Source: Zygnema cylindricum
Taxonomy: Eukaryota; Streptophyta; Zygnematophyceae; Zygnematales; Zygnemataceae
Direction: 5' to 3'
Length of the DNA: 64,000 nt
NCBI GenBank assembly: GCA_037447655.1
Contig: JBBHKE010003059.1
Coordinates: 372,001 to 436,000 of the forward strand
Shown piece after piece: positions 1 through 11,645 of the stretch. The translations under genes were made by a program, and so were the position numbers. Each line of letters starts with the position of its first letter. The stretch's first letter is position 1. Below the pieces are notes generated by a model, which did not search any database, was not told where the DNA came from, and saw only the letters and a program-made list of their open reading frames with translations.

Positions 1-711
1 ACACTTGGGATATGCGTACGTCACTTGAGAGAAATGCGTGAGTATATCCTCTGTGGAAGTACGAAAATTTGGCGGAACCACGGTACTTCGTAAATTCACA
101 TCTATGGCGCCAAATCCTCTAATCGGACAGCTGACAACCGCCGCCAACAAATAATGACAAGGCATGACTAGATCACTATCACTTTACGTTGTCGGAACTT
201 CGGTGTAAATATTTGGTAGAACAGAATTTTGTTTGTAGTGAATTAGTAGTTTAGTGTTGAGAATGTGATTTATTACATACTTTCAGTATACTGGTATACT
301 CACAGTATTTGTTGTGTTAGAATGTTAGATGTACGACTAGAATGCCTCTGTACAACTTAGTGTAGTTTTAGTGTATAGAAGTAGGACTTAGTAAATTTTG
401 ATTCATTAGGAACAAATGATATGAAAAACTGTACACTCAGTTTTATGCAAACTCACCTCTTTATATCTCACAGATGTATAAGCATAATTAAGTGAAGTTT
501 TATGTGTCTGTTCCTTTGTATGATATCTACACTATGGAAGATTTGTACAACTATTGTGTCCCTCTGTTGAATGTTATTGTCTGTCAAAGTTGTTGTTTTG
601 CCATTGGTATTTGTGAAAGCTTCCTCTCTTGTTTTGTTCTACAATGACTACTACTGCAGCTTCTTTTTCATCTTTTTCATCTTCACTACCAGCAGTTGTC
701 TCAAAACAATA
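1..711 (+). repeat. Family B copia 5' LTR, cut by window start
   Basis: Left LTR of a plus-strand Ty1/copia element. It is recognised by similarity to 6056-6585 and 9986-10573, and because gag begins at its right end. The terminal CAACA seen in the 9986-10573 copy is CAATA here (707-711). It is followed at once by GTCACGGGCCC (712-722), a damaged copy of the half-tRNA-Met primer site GGTTATGGGCCC with one base lost. The gag ATG at 644 lies inside the LTR. The left end is outside the window, so its length is unknown. Similarity to the other two copies starts near 146. Confidence 0.8.
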
Positions 712-2557
712 GTCACGGGCCCGCCTTCACGAATTCCAGTCTTTGATGGACGTGAATATCTGTATTGGGCAAATTTTGTTAAGTCTTACTTCAAGCAAGT
801 GAAACTTATTGATGTGTTAAATGGATCCCTAGCAGAATCTGATGCCAGCTTTGATCAGAAAAATGACCAAGCTTTGCATTTATTAAAACTTATGATTTCA
901 AAAGAAATGCAAATGACATATATTAATGTTACAAACGCATCCGACTTGTGGGATGCTTTGAAATATTCTTATGTTAGAGCTAGTGACCAGCATGAGATTA
1001 TAACTGCTCGTCAGATCTATTAGTATAAGTACACAGACGATAGCATGGTGGAATATAGTAATCGGTTGGTTTTGAATGTTATTGTCACAAAATGCATGTT
1101 CTAGGGGGACTTTCTCCACTTATCATCAAGCCATGATTCTCTTAAAAGGGCTACCTAGTGAATATAAAAGAGCCTCAAATGAATTTAAAAAATTGTCCAA
1201 ACCTCTTTGGAATTTGCAAACAGCTATAAAGTTTATTTTGTCAGAAGAAGCCACTCAAACAGTTTTAGGGTAGGGGAAACCAGGTGTAGCCTTCACGGCT
1301 CAATTTGAGAGAGAAAGTAGAAATCAAGGGAATCAGTTTAATCCCCAGTTTGAGAAATTTCTTTATTGCCACACTCATGGTCACTACTTCAAAGCTTGTC
1401 CTTTGTATATAAAAGCTATTAAAATAGGTATCTTCCGGAAAGGATGGAGACATCGCGGACCTTTTATTCCTCAAAGACCCGCGAATAAAATTGTTGCGTT
1501 TTCAGCGTAGGATACAAAATTGGAGAAGAAGAAGAAAGAGGAAGAAAAACCAGATGTGACCAGTTTTCTGAAAACAGATGACAAAGAGTTCTTTACTCTT
1601 GCCAAACTCGACATGATGGAAGGAGAAAAGAACCTCGGATGGATAATGGATTCCGACAGCTCTTCACACATGTGTTGGAACAAGTCTTGGTTTAAGGAGA
1701 TGTCTTCTATACCTTTATGTCAAATCTTTTATGCTTCTTGCTATGTTGTTGAATCAAACGCCAAAGGAAATATAGATCTAGATTGTGTGATATATTGAAT
1801 GGTTGTTAAGAAAACTCTGTACGATGTATTCTATGTTCCAAAGTTGAAGAAAAAAATGTTTTCTATGTTTGTAGCTGAAAGCAAAGACTTTGAGGTTCTC
1901 CAGAAAAATGGCAAGACAATAGTGAGCAAGGATGGAAGAGTAGCTCTTGTAGGAACTAGAGGCCCAAACTTTTTGTACCGCATGGACCAAGCTAATAAAA
2001 TTGATTTTGCTTACTCTAGTGTCCTATGTGATAATGTTTTGTGGCATAAAAGACTTGGTCTTGTGCATCATGAGAAACTTACTAAGATGATAAAGAATGA
2101 TATGATAGAGGGAGGCAAGCTCGGTCAAAAAGAGTCTCATGTTTGTGATGGTTGTGCTCTTGGAAAGCTTCACAAGCTTCCCCTCCCACGAGTTTCTGAT
2201 CATCAAGCCACAAATCTCCTTCGTATTATTCACTCTGATGTCTTCGGCCCCTCCAAAGTTCTCTCTCTTGGTGGCAGCAGCTATTTTGTCACCTTTACAA
2301 ACGACTACTCTCGGTACAGTCGCTTATACTTCATGAAGGAGAAATGCGAAGTCTTCACTCACTTTAAGCACTACAAAATCTGGGAGGAGAAACTTCACGG
2401 CAAATCTATTCTTGCTTTGCGGACGGATAATGGTGGAGAGTATGTAAACCATGCCTTAGCTGATTTCTTCAAAGAAAATGGCATCTCTCGTGAATTTACT
2501 GCTCCGTACACAACGGAACAAAATGGTGTGGCCGAGAGACTTAATCAAACATGGACT
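644..2557 (+). pseudogene. Family B copia gag-protease-integrase remnant
   Basis: Broken Ty1/copia polyprotein in pieces of several frames. Gag starts at ATG 644 within the LTR. A TAG at 709-711 and a one-base loss in the primer site shift it to another frame, where IPVFDGREYLYW (UBN2-type gag) is read, followed by a stop at 1021-1023. A degenerate zinc knuckle (second Cys replaced by His) lies near 1367-1400. The protease retains WIMDS near 1640, but the Gly of the D-S/T-G triad is Asp. At 1799-2557 the pre-integrase HHCC region (HKRLG, CDGCALGK) is followed by an integrase core with all three acidic residues: HSDVFGP, RTDNGGEY and GVAERLN. The frame ends where a minus-strand family A LTR begins at 2558. 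No RT or RNase H of this element follows. Confidence 0.88.
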
Positions 2558-3543
2558 TGTTGTTCTACAACCAAAGTAGCAGGAAGAGAGTTAGAAGCAA
2601 TAGTAGTGGACGTAGACATTTAAAGCAGAAGCTAACAAATACCCTACTCAACAGCCAACTTCAAGATGTGATAGAATGCAACTCAGTGATCTACGCAGAC
2701 TCAAATTCTCCATAACAGTAGTAATCACAGTGTAAAATCATTCTACAAAGATTCAACTCAATTGATTTAGCCAACCATAAGATATTTACACTGCATATTC
2801 TCAAAAATTGCCTTAGTAGATTAATATCCCAAGACTTCGATAATCACAATTTTTCTAAGTCGTAAACTATATACTCAAAGTGAGTATCTACTGGTCAAAC
2901 TAATTTAAATGACTGTACTACACTACAGTTTTATGCTACAACAAAGTACTAAAACTGTTCTTACTATTCTAAGAGTACTTCCAAAACCTAATTTTGCCTT
3001 TTCTCCAAATATGAATAGTGCGACACTATTTTAAATTAGCTAAAATACAAAACCTTGTTTCCAGATATTTACAAATAAAAGGCCATATATTAAATGTTCC
3101 TAGCACTTAGTCAGCAGTGGTCCATAACATTTGGATGACTGTTATCGTGTAGTACAAAGCACCTGATACCGTCTAAGTGTGCTTCGTCATTTGTGGTCGC
3201 TTCTGAATCGCGTCCGTCAATTCAATGTCTATCAACGGCCATTTTTAGCAGACCGTACCATACTTTTCCAAATATGCCGTTTGCATTCCCTTCGTCCGAT
3301 TTCATCAATCCGCTCGTTTATCTTTCGACACCTGTAACTGGTAATCGGCCCTACTCCGTGAAACCTGCAACACCTTTTTCCTGCCGACGCGTGTCCAGCT
3401 AGCGGTACAATTCACTATCTTAGTCTTCTGTTAATGTAACACTATTTGAGGTAAGTATTACAAGTTTTCATTTCCCAAATATTTTAAGTCCTTAATTCCT
3501 CCTGATAGCTCTATCTACTGAGTAAAGATTTATAATTTCAACA
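2558..3543 (-). repeat. Family A LTR (3' LTR of element A1)
   Basis: A complete 986-bp LTR. On the minus strand it starts TGTTG (3543) and ends CAACA (2558), a perfect 5-bp inverted end, and it has the same length as 17081-18066. On the coding side it is preceded by the polypurine tract GATTTAGGGGAG (3544-3555), so it is a 3' LTR. A TATA-like TATATA lies at 2868-2873. The last 60-odd bases contain an ATG and about 20 codons of gag, because gag starts within this LTR family. Confidence 0.9.
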
Positions 3544-6057
3544 CTCCCCTAAATCTTTAGACTCATTCACTCACTCAGCTCTATACCTTTCATAGAAAAC
3601 TGCAACTTTGGAGTAGGAAAGGGTTTGGTTAGCATGTCAGCAACAATTTATTCATGCGGTAAATAACACTATTTTTTTTCTCTTGCAAGCACATTTCTCT
3701 CACAAAATAAAGTTTGACATCCATGCGCTTGCTCTTAAAATGATTACTCGGGTTAGAAGCAATAGCAATGGCAGCCAGGTTGTCACACCAAAAAATCTGT
3801 GGATCTGTCTGCATGTATCTAAGTTCTTGCAAAATGGACGTAACCAATAGGAATTCTTTGAGTGCAGAAGCTGCTGCCATGAACTTCGACTCTATTGTAG
3901 ACTGTGCTGTAACCTTTTGCTGCTTGCTGCTCCAGAAGAAAGTTCCATCTCCGATATTTAGGACGAAGCTGGTTGTGGTTTTTCGGCTTGGCATATCCCT
4001 ATAGCTGGCGTCACTCCAAGTCAGCATTTTCACTACTCCTCCTCCGAGTATCAGCATAAGATCTCGAGTCCCTGCAAGGTATCTCAAAACTCTTTTTGCA
4101 GCTTCCCAGTCTGCCCTTTTAGGTTTCTACAGACTTCTACTTAGGACTCCTATAGCTGCTGCAATGTCAGGTCTCGTACAATTCATGAAGTATATGAGAC
4201 TTCCCACTATCGGTCTATACGGCTTTGAATCCATAAACTCTTCCTCCCCTAACTGTAGGCTCTCACTAACCATTATGCCTCAGTTTGACTCACTTGTATC
4301 AAGCTTCTGTCTCTCACTAACCATTATGCCTCAGTTTGACTCACTTGTATCAAGCTTCTGTCTGAATTCCATAGGAGTTACAAATCCTTTACATCTTTCA
4401 TTTCAAATTTTTCCAGCATATTACTTATTGCTTCCTTTTGGGTTAACATGATGAGTTTTCTGTTTCTGTCTCCATCTACCTGTATTCCTAAGATATACTT
4501 AGATTCACCAAGGTTCTTCATCTCGAACCTTGACCTTTAACCAGCTATAATTCGATTTATCTCATCCATAGGCTTGCTTAGTAAAAGCAAGTCATCCACA
4601 TGTACACCAATATAAAGAATCCTATCCTCCCCTTGCAGTACATACACTGAGTGATCTGAAGTAATACTTTGAAATCCTAGTCCAGTAAGAAATTCATCTA
4701 GTTTTAAGTTTTATTGTCTATGGGCTTCTTTCAGCCCATACAAAGATTTTATTAGTTTACAGACTAAGTTTTCTTTCCCTTTCTCTGCATACATCTCCGG
4801 TTAATTCAAGTAAATGGTTTCTTCTAACTCTCCATGCAAGAAAGCAGTCTTAACGTCCATCTGGTGGACATCCATGTTTTCTATAGCAGCCAAACTTATT
4901 AATATTCTAAAAGTGGGAAATCTGAAAACTGGAGAGAAGGTTTCCTCAAAATCAATACCTTCTTTCTGATTGTAACCTTTGGCCACAAGTTTGGCCTTGT
5001 ACCTTTCGATGGTGAAGTCCAGGTTGAGTTTCATTTTGAACACCCATTTGCTGCCGATGGCTTTCCTGCCCAGAGGAAGATCCACTAGCTCCCACGTCTA
5101 CGCCTCTATGATCGACTTCATTTCGTTGTTTACCGCCTCGATCCACTGATTTCTCCCTGGTGATGAGAAGGCTTCCTGAATTGTTAACGGTTCCGTTGTA
5201 GCTGCGGAGAAAGCAAAATGTGAGTTTGCGTGAAGACGGCTGCTGGTTTTTCTTCCCCCCAAAAATTTTGACGCTGAAATTGTCGGCAATCTCCTATTTG
5301 TTTTCCTGGTTTGAGCTGTTGCAGGTGCCGAAACTGGATCTTGATTTGCTGATTCCACATGTGTAGGTAGCGGTGTAGTTGTTGGTGCCGAATCTGGTTC
5401 TGTTGCAGGTGCTGCATTTGGTAGAGGGATTTTTGGAGATGTAGTTGTAGCCGGTGACTGTGAGTGAAAATAAACAGGGTGAGTATGTTGAAAGATCACA
5501 TACTCCAGTACCTTTCGTGTTTGTTCACTTTCGGTGTTTTTGAACAGATCATCCGAATCTTGTTTATCCTTCAACTGTATATTTCTACATATAATGAATT
5601 TTTTATTTTCTAAGACATTTACCCTATAACCCTTTGGATTGTCATCATACCCCATAAATATACTAGGTAAACCTTTTGCTTCCATTTTCCATCTAGTATG
5701 CAATGTGTCTAAGACAAAACAATTGCTGCCAAATACTTTAAAGTGACTAACATCCTGTTTCATGCTTGTCCAAAGTTCATAAGGTGTAGTCTTAACCGAT
5801 CTAGATGCAATTTTGTTTTTAATATAGACCCCACAATTGAGTGCCTCAGCCCATAATTTCAAATCTAAGCCTTTGTCTGGAAGTATGGACCTAGCACTTT
5901 CTGTGACAGTTCTATTTAGTTGTTCACAGACACCATTCTATTCCGGTGTGTACATAATTCTCAAGTTATGACTGATACCTTCCTGGAGGAGAAACTATTC
6001 GAACACCTTTGAAGTATATTCTCCTCTGTTGTCCGATCTTAGCGCCAAGATCGAAAC
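3544..6057 (-). pseudogene. Element A1 copia integrase-RT-RNase H remnant
   Basis: Minus-strand Ty1/copia pol, 5' truncated. From high to low coordinates it holds the second half of the integrase core (RSDNRGEY about 6040, then the Glu region), an integrase tail with VFGSNCFVLD and MGYDDNPKGYR (5862-5500), and a proline/threonine-rich linker. RT then begins near 5090 ([30 protein letters not shown]), with the catalytic HVDD box near 4590. RNase H follows (SDAS about 4015, ES about 3890, CDN about 3785). Stops occur at several sites (for example 5937 and 4555), and a 51-bp duplication lies in RT. The first integrase Asp, protease and gag are missing, because the sequence passes into a plus-strand family B LTR at 6056. 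Confidence 0.88.
4261..4362. repeat. 51-bp exact tandem duplication inside A1 RT
   Basis: Two identical 51-bp units (4261-4311 and 4312-4362), beginning TCTCACTAACC, lie in the connection region between RT and RNase H. The parallel copy A2 has only one unit (near 8246), so the duplication arose after the two composites separated. Its length is a multiple of three. Confidence 0.97.
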
Positions 6058-6585
6058 AAATATGACGAGGTATGACTAGATCACTATCACTTTACGTTGT
6101 CGGAACTTCGGTGTAAATATTTGGTAGAACATAATTTTGTCTGTAGTGAATTAGTTGTTTAGTGTGTAGAATGTGATTAATGATATACCTTGAGTATATT
6201 GGTATACTCACAGTATTTGTTGTGTTAGAATGTTAGATGTATGGCTGAAATGCCTCCATACTGCTTCGTGTAGTTTCAGTGTATGGAAGTAGGACTTAGT
6301 AAATTTTGATTCATTAGGAACAAATGATATGAAAAACTATACACTCAGTTTTATGCAAATTCACCTCTAAATATCTGATTGATATGTGAGCATAATTAAG
6401 TGAAATTTTATGTGTGTGTTCCTTTGTATGATATCTACACTATGGTAGATTTGTAGGACTATTGTGTCCTTGTGTTGAAAGTTAATGTCTGTCAAAGTTG
6501 TTATTTTGCCATTGGTATTTGTGGAAGCTTCCTCTCTTGTTTTGTTCTACAATGACTACAACTGCTGCTTCTTCTTCATCTTCAG
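6056..6585 (+). repeat. Family B LTR fragment, copy 2, cut by gap
   Basis: Plus-strand LTR segment matching 146-680 of the first copy and 9986-10515 of the third. It joins A1 integrase in opposite orientation with a shared AAC at the junction. It stops at the assembly gap, inside the gag start region (ATG at 6551). Confidence 0.85.
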
Positions 6586-6595
6586 NNNNNNNNNN
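6586..6595. other. Assembly gap, ten N
   Basis: Ten undetermined bases lie between the two near-identical composites. The break falls in the CTTCTTCATCTTCAG stretch that forms a 32-bp tandem duplication in the third LTR copy (10494-10557), a plausible cause of the assembly break. The next 47 bases (6596-6642) match nothing else that I recognise. Confidence 0.99.
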
Positions 6596-6642
6596 AGACG
6601 CATCTAGTGGCTCAACGTAAGATAGTGTAGAACTTCAACCGA

Positions 6643-7525
6643 CCAAGATGTGATAGAATGCAACTCGGTGATCTACGCAGACTCAAATTCTCCATAACTG
6701 TAGTAAGCACAGTGTAGAATCATTCTAAAAAGATTCAACTCAATTGATTTAGCCAACCATAAGATATTCACACTGCAGATTCTCAAAAATTGCCTTAGTA
6801 CATTAATATCCCAAGACTTGGATAATCACAATTTTTCTAAGTCCTAAACTATATACTCAAAGTGAGTATCTACTGGTCAAACTAATTGAAGTGACCGTAC
6901 TACACTACAGTTTTAAGCTACAACAAAGTACTAAAACTGTTCTTACTATTCTAAGAGTACTTCCAAAACCTAATTTTGCCTTTTCTCCAAATATGAATAG
7001 TGCGACATTATTTTAAATAAGCTAAAATACAAAACCTTGTTTCCAGATATTTACAAATAAAAGGCCGTATATTAAATGTTCCTGGCACTTAGTCAGCAGT
7101 GGTCCATAACATTTGGATGACTGTTATCGTGTAGTACGAAGCACCTGATACCGTCTAAGTGTGCTTCGTCATTTGTGGTCCCTTCTGAATCGCGTGCGTC
7201 AATTCAATGTCTATCAACGGCCATTTTTAGCAGACCGTACCATACTTTTCCAAATATGCGGTTTGCATTCCCTTCGTCCGATTTCATCAATCCGCTCGTT
7301 TATCTTCCGACACGTGTAACTGGTAATCGGCGCTACTCCGTGAAACCTGCAACACCTTTTTCCTGCCGACGCCTGTCCAGCTGGCCGTACAGTACACTAT
7401 CTTAGTCTTCTGTTAATGTAACACTATTTGAGGTAAGTATTACAAGTTTTCATTTCCCAAATATTCTAAGTCCTTAATTCCTCCTGACAGCTCTATCTAC
7501 TGAGTAAAGATTTATAATTTCAACA
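6643..7525 (-). repeat. Family A LTR of A2, truncated at its 3' end
   Basis: Matches 2664-3543 closely over its whole length, with the TGTTG start at 7525 and the polypurine tract at 7526-7537. The last roughly 100 bp of the LTR, including CAACA and the gag start codons, are replaced by 6596-6642 next to the gap. Confidence 0.9.
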
Positions 7526-9988
7526 CTCCCCTAAATCTTTAGACTCATTCACTCACTCAGCTCTATACCTTTCCTACAAAACTGCAACTTTGGAGTAGGT
7601 AAGGGTTTGGTTAGCATGTCAGCAACCATTTATTCATGCGGTAAATAACACTTTTTTTTTTCTCTTGCAAGCACATTTCTCTCACAAAATAAAGTTTGAC
7701 ATCCATGGGCTTGCTCTTAAAATAATTACTCAAGTTAGAAGCAATAGCAATGGCAGCCAGGTTGTCACACCAAAAAATCTGTGGATCTGTCTGCATGTAT
7801 CCAAGTTCTTGCAAAATGGACGTAACCAATAGGCTTTCTTTGAGTGCAGAAGATGCTGCCATGTACTCTGACTCCATTGTAGACTGTGCTGTAACCTTTT
7901 GCTGCTTGCTGCTCCAGAAGCAAGTTCCATCTCCGATATTTACGACGAAGCCGGTTGTGGTTTTTCGACTTGGCATATCCCTATAGCTGGCGTCACTCCA
8001 AGTCTGCATTTTCACTACTCCTCCTCCGAGTATCAGCTTAAGATCTCGAGTCCCTGCAAGGTATCTCAAAACTCTTTTTGCAGCTTCCCAGTCTGCCCTT
8101 TTAGGTTTCTACAGACTTCTACTTAGGACTCCTATAGTTGCTGCAATGTCAGGTCTCGTACAATTCATTAAGTATATGAGACTTCCCACTATCGGTCTAT
8201 ACGGCTTTGAATCCATAAACTCTTCCTCCCCTAACTGTAGGCTCTCACTAACCATTATGCCTCAGTTTGACTCACTTGTATCAAGCTTCTGTTTGAATTG
8301 CATAGGAGTTACAAATCCTTTTACATCTTCCATTTCAAATTTTTCCAGCATATTACTTATTGCTTCCTTTTGGGTTAACATGATGAGTTTTTTGTTTTTG
8401 TCTCTCTTTACCTGTATTCCTAAGATATACTTAGATTCACCAAGGTCCTTCATCTCGAACCTTGACCTTAAACCAGCTTTAATTCGATTTATCTCATCCA
8501 TAGGCTTGCTTAGTAAAAGGAAGTCATCCACATGTACACCAATATAAAGAATCCCATCCTCCCCTTGCAGTACATACACTGAGTGATCTTAAGTAATCCT
8601 TTGAAATCCTAGTCCAGTAAGAAATTCATCTAGTTTTAAGTTTTATTGTCTATGGGCTTCTTTCAGCCCATACAAAGATTTTATTAATTTACAGAGTAAG
8701 TTTTCTTTCCCTTTCTCTGCATACATCTTCGGTTGTTTCATGTAAATGGTTTCTTCTAACTCTCCATGCAAGAAAGCAGTCTTAACGTCCATCTGGTGGA
8801 CATCCATGTTTTCTATAGCAGCCAAACTTATTAAGATTCTAACAGTGGGAAATCTGACAACTGGAGAGAAGGTTTCCTCAAAATCAATACCTTCTTTCTG
8901 ATTGTAACCTTTGGCCACAAGTTTGGCCTTGTACCTTCGATGGTGAAGTCCGGGTTGAGTTTCATTTTGAACACCCAATTGTTGCCGATGGCTTTCCTGC
9001 CCGGAGGAAGATCCACTAGCTCCCACGTTTACGCCTCTATGATGGACTTCATTTCGTTGTTTACCGCCTCGATCCACTGATTTCTCCCTGGTGATGAGAA
9101 GGCTTCCTGAATTGTTAACGGTTCTGTTGTAGCTGCGGAGAAAGCAAAATGTGAGTTTGCGTGAAGACGGCTGCTAGTTTTTCTTCCCCCCAAAAATTTT
9201 GACGCTGAAATTGTCGGCAATCTCCTATTTGTTTTCCTGTTTTGAGCTGTTGCAGGTGCCGAAACTGGATCTTGATTTGCTGATTCCACATGTGTAGGAA
9301 GCGGTGTAGTTGTTGGTGCCGAATCCGATTCTGTTGCAGGTGCTGCATTTGGTAGAGGGATTTTTGGAGATGTAGTTGTAGCCGGTGATTGTGAGTGAAA
9401 ATAAACATGGTGAGTATGTTGAAACATCACATACTCCTGTACCTTTTGTGTTTGTTCACTTTCGGTGTTTGTGAACAGATCATCCGAATCTTGTTTATCC
9501 TTCACTTGTATATTTCTACATATAATGAATTTTTTATTTTCTAAGACATTTACCCTATAACCCTTTGGATTGTCATCATACCCCATAAATATACTAGTTA
9601 AACATTTTGCTTCCATTTTCCATCTAGTATGCAATGTGTCTAAGACAAAACAATTGCTGCCAAATACTTTAAAGTGACTAACATCCTGTTTCATGCTTGT
9701 CCAAAGTTCATAAGGTGTAGTCTTAACCGATCTAGATGCAATTTTGTTTTTAATATAGACCCCACAATTGAGTGCCTCAGCCCATAATTTCAAATCTAAG
9801 CCTTTGTCTGGAAGTATGGACCTAGCACTTTGTGTGACAGTTCTATTTAGTTGTTCACAGACACCATTCTATTCCGGTGTGTACATAACTCTCAAGTTAT
9901 GACTGATACCTTCCTGGAGGAGAAACTATTCGAACTCCTTTGAAGTATATTCTCCTCTGTTGTCCGATCTTAGCGCCAAGATGGAAAC
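7526..9988 (-). pseudogene. Element A2 copia integrase-RT-RNase H remnant
   Basis: Second copy of the A1 pol remnant with the same breakpoints and domain order: integrase tail (9793-9029), RT (about 9020-8240, HVDD box near 8530) and RNase H (8069-7611; SDAS, ESEY, CDN). It is more intact than A1 in places. Here the RNase H reads ESEYMAA and there is no 51-bp duplication. A small deletion near 8937 shifts the RT frame. Stops corresponding to those in A1 integrase (for example 9868) are shared, so the damage predates the duplication. The 5' end passes into a family B LTR at 9986, as in A1. Confidence 0.88.
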
Positions 9989-10573
9989 AAATATGACGAG
10001 GTATGACTAGATCACTATCAGTTTACGTTGTCGGAACTTCAGTGTAAATATTTGGTAGAACATAATTTTGTCTGTAGTGAATTAGTTGTTTAGTGTTGAG
10101 AATGTGATTAATGATATACCTTGAGTATATTGGTATACTCACAGTATTTGTTGTGTTAGAATGTTAGATGTATGGCTGAAATGCCTCCATACTGCTTCGT
10201 GTAGTTTCAGTGTATGGAAGTAGTAGTTAGTAAATTTTGATTCATTAGGAACAAATGATATGAAAAACTATACACTCAGTTTTATGCAAATTCACCTCTA
10301 AATATCTGATTGATATGTGAGCATAATTAAGTGAAATTTTATGTGTGTGTTCCTTTGTATGATATCTACACTATGGTAGATTTGTAGGACTATTGTGTCC
10401 TTGTGTTGAAAGTTAATGTCTGTCAAAGTTGTTATTTTGCCATTGGTATTTGTGGAAGCTTCCTCTCTTGTTTTGTTCTACAATGACTACAACTGCTGCT
10501 TCTTCTTCATCTTCAGTATCAGCAGTGCTGCTTCTTCTTCATCTTCAGTACCAGCAGTTGTCTCAAAACAACA
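9986..10573 (+). repeat. Family B LTR, copy 3, with intact right end
   Basis: Plus-strand LTR segment that joins A2 integrase by the same junction as copy 2 and ends AACAACA at 10573. No primer site or gag follows. Instead a gypsy LTR in opposite orientation begins at 10574, so this acts as the right edge of the whole 1-10573 composite. Confidence 0.83.
10494..10557. repeat. 32-bp tandem duplication in gag start region
   Basis: Two 32-bp units (10494-10525 and 10526-10557) differ by one base (GTATCAGCAG against GTACCAGCAG). Because 32 is not a multiple of three, the gag frame that starts at the ATG near 10483 is shifted. Confidence 0.95.
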
Positions 10574-11415
10574 CTTCTGTCCACATAACATTAGCTTGGT
10601 CTCTTGCCCTCGTGGCTGAACCCTTCCTTTTAGAATATTTTCCATTGCTCTCCACTCTTAAATATTTTGTCTGTTTACTGCTAAAAAACTATTTAGTTTG
10701 TAAGAGATTTTAGTGAAGAAATGCCATTGCTCCAATTTGGTATTTTTCCCTCACGACCAAGATCACTTAGATTTTCCACAAATTTTTCCAAAGGAAAAGA
10801 TGCCTACTTTTCTCTTAAACTTCTCTATTTATCCATCATACACTTGGACTAGCCAGGCTAGAGTCAACGCTCCGTTGAACCGTTTTTACCTAGGCCAATC
10901 ATTCATTAGCAAGGACTCAGACTGACCAATGCAAAAGCGTGCGAAATCTCTTACTAACTACGTAGGATTTACAAACGAATCAAACGCTACATTCCACTAC
11001 GTAAGATATACGTGCAAAAGTGGGCGCCAATCAAAACGGGACTTCGCACGAACATGCGTCGCAAATTACACACCCGAAACTAACTACGAAATTCCATATA
11101 ATGAAAGTGACAATTCGTACTGAAATTGTACCAAACGAACCATAGTGCGTACCAAACGAAATATTAATTCATTTGTTACTTTTTAAACGTGAGCCTGAAA
11201 TTCCGCGAATAGTTTGATTCTTAACGCGTTACAATGATCACCCACTCGTTATTTTGACCTCGCGGTGTCGCCTAAATTCACCAATCACTATATCTTATAA
11301 AATACAACTCTAAATCTTGAGATTCTTTCGCAAAATTCTACCAAATTCAAAAATCTATATTTGTAACACTTAAATACCCATTTATGAACAAATTCGATCC
11401 ACTATTACTGTTACA
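10574..11415 (-). repeat. Truncated gypsy LTR at a duplicated insertion site
   Basis: Minus-strand LTR of the same family as 50126-51099. It starts TGTAAC at 11415 and is followed on the outer side by ATGGT (11416-11420), the complement of the ACCAT target site seen at 50121-50125. About 130 bp at its 3' end are missing where the family B LTR ends at 10573. Since the flanking DNA also matches, this copy descends from the same insertion event as the element at 50126. Confidence 0.88.
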
Positions 11416-11645
11416 ATGGTCGTGAAACGGATTATAGTGTTGATCTTGGCGGGATCTTGCCATAGCTTTGATTTTAGGTAATCGATTTTGATTTTGGGCT
11501 GAGAAAGAGAAATAGTGAGGGGATTTTCCTGCGACTCGCGACCATCGTATTCAGCGGTATTTACGAGTGCAGAGAAAAAAACTTGAATTAAAACAGTAAA
11601 TAGAATAGATTTTACATTGGGAAATAGTTTTCGAAGGAGAGCCAT
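11416..11645 (-). other. Possible promoter and first exon of a host gene (weak)
   Basis: Reading leftward on the minus strand: a TATA-like box (11776-11771), about 120 bases of CT-rich leader, then ATG at 11645 and 76 open codons up to the gypsy LTR. The peptide starts MALLRKLFPNV and continues into a hydrophobic run (SILFTVLIQVFFSAL) that resembles a signal peptide. The partner copy at 49898 has GTG in place of ATG and an indel that breaks the frame. No family is recognised. It may simply be chance coding potential in CT-rich DNA. Confidence 0.2.

Noticed and set aside
7899-8126. Plus-strand ORFs over A1 and A2 RNase H and RT
   Set aside because: They are shadows of the minus-strand pol genes, recurring in both copies because the DNA is duplicated.
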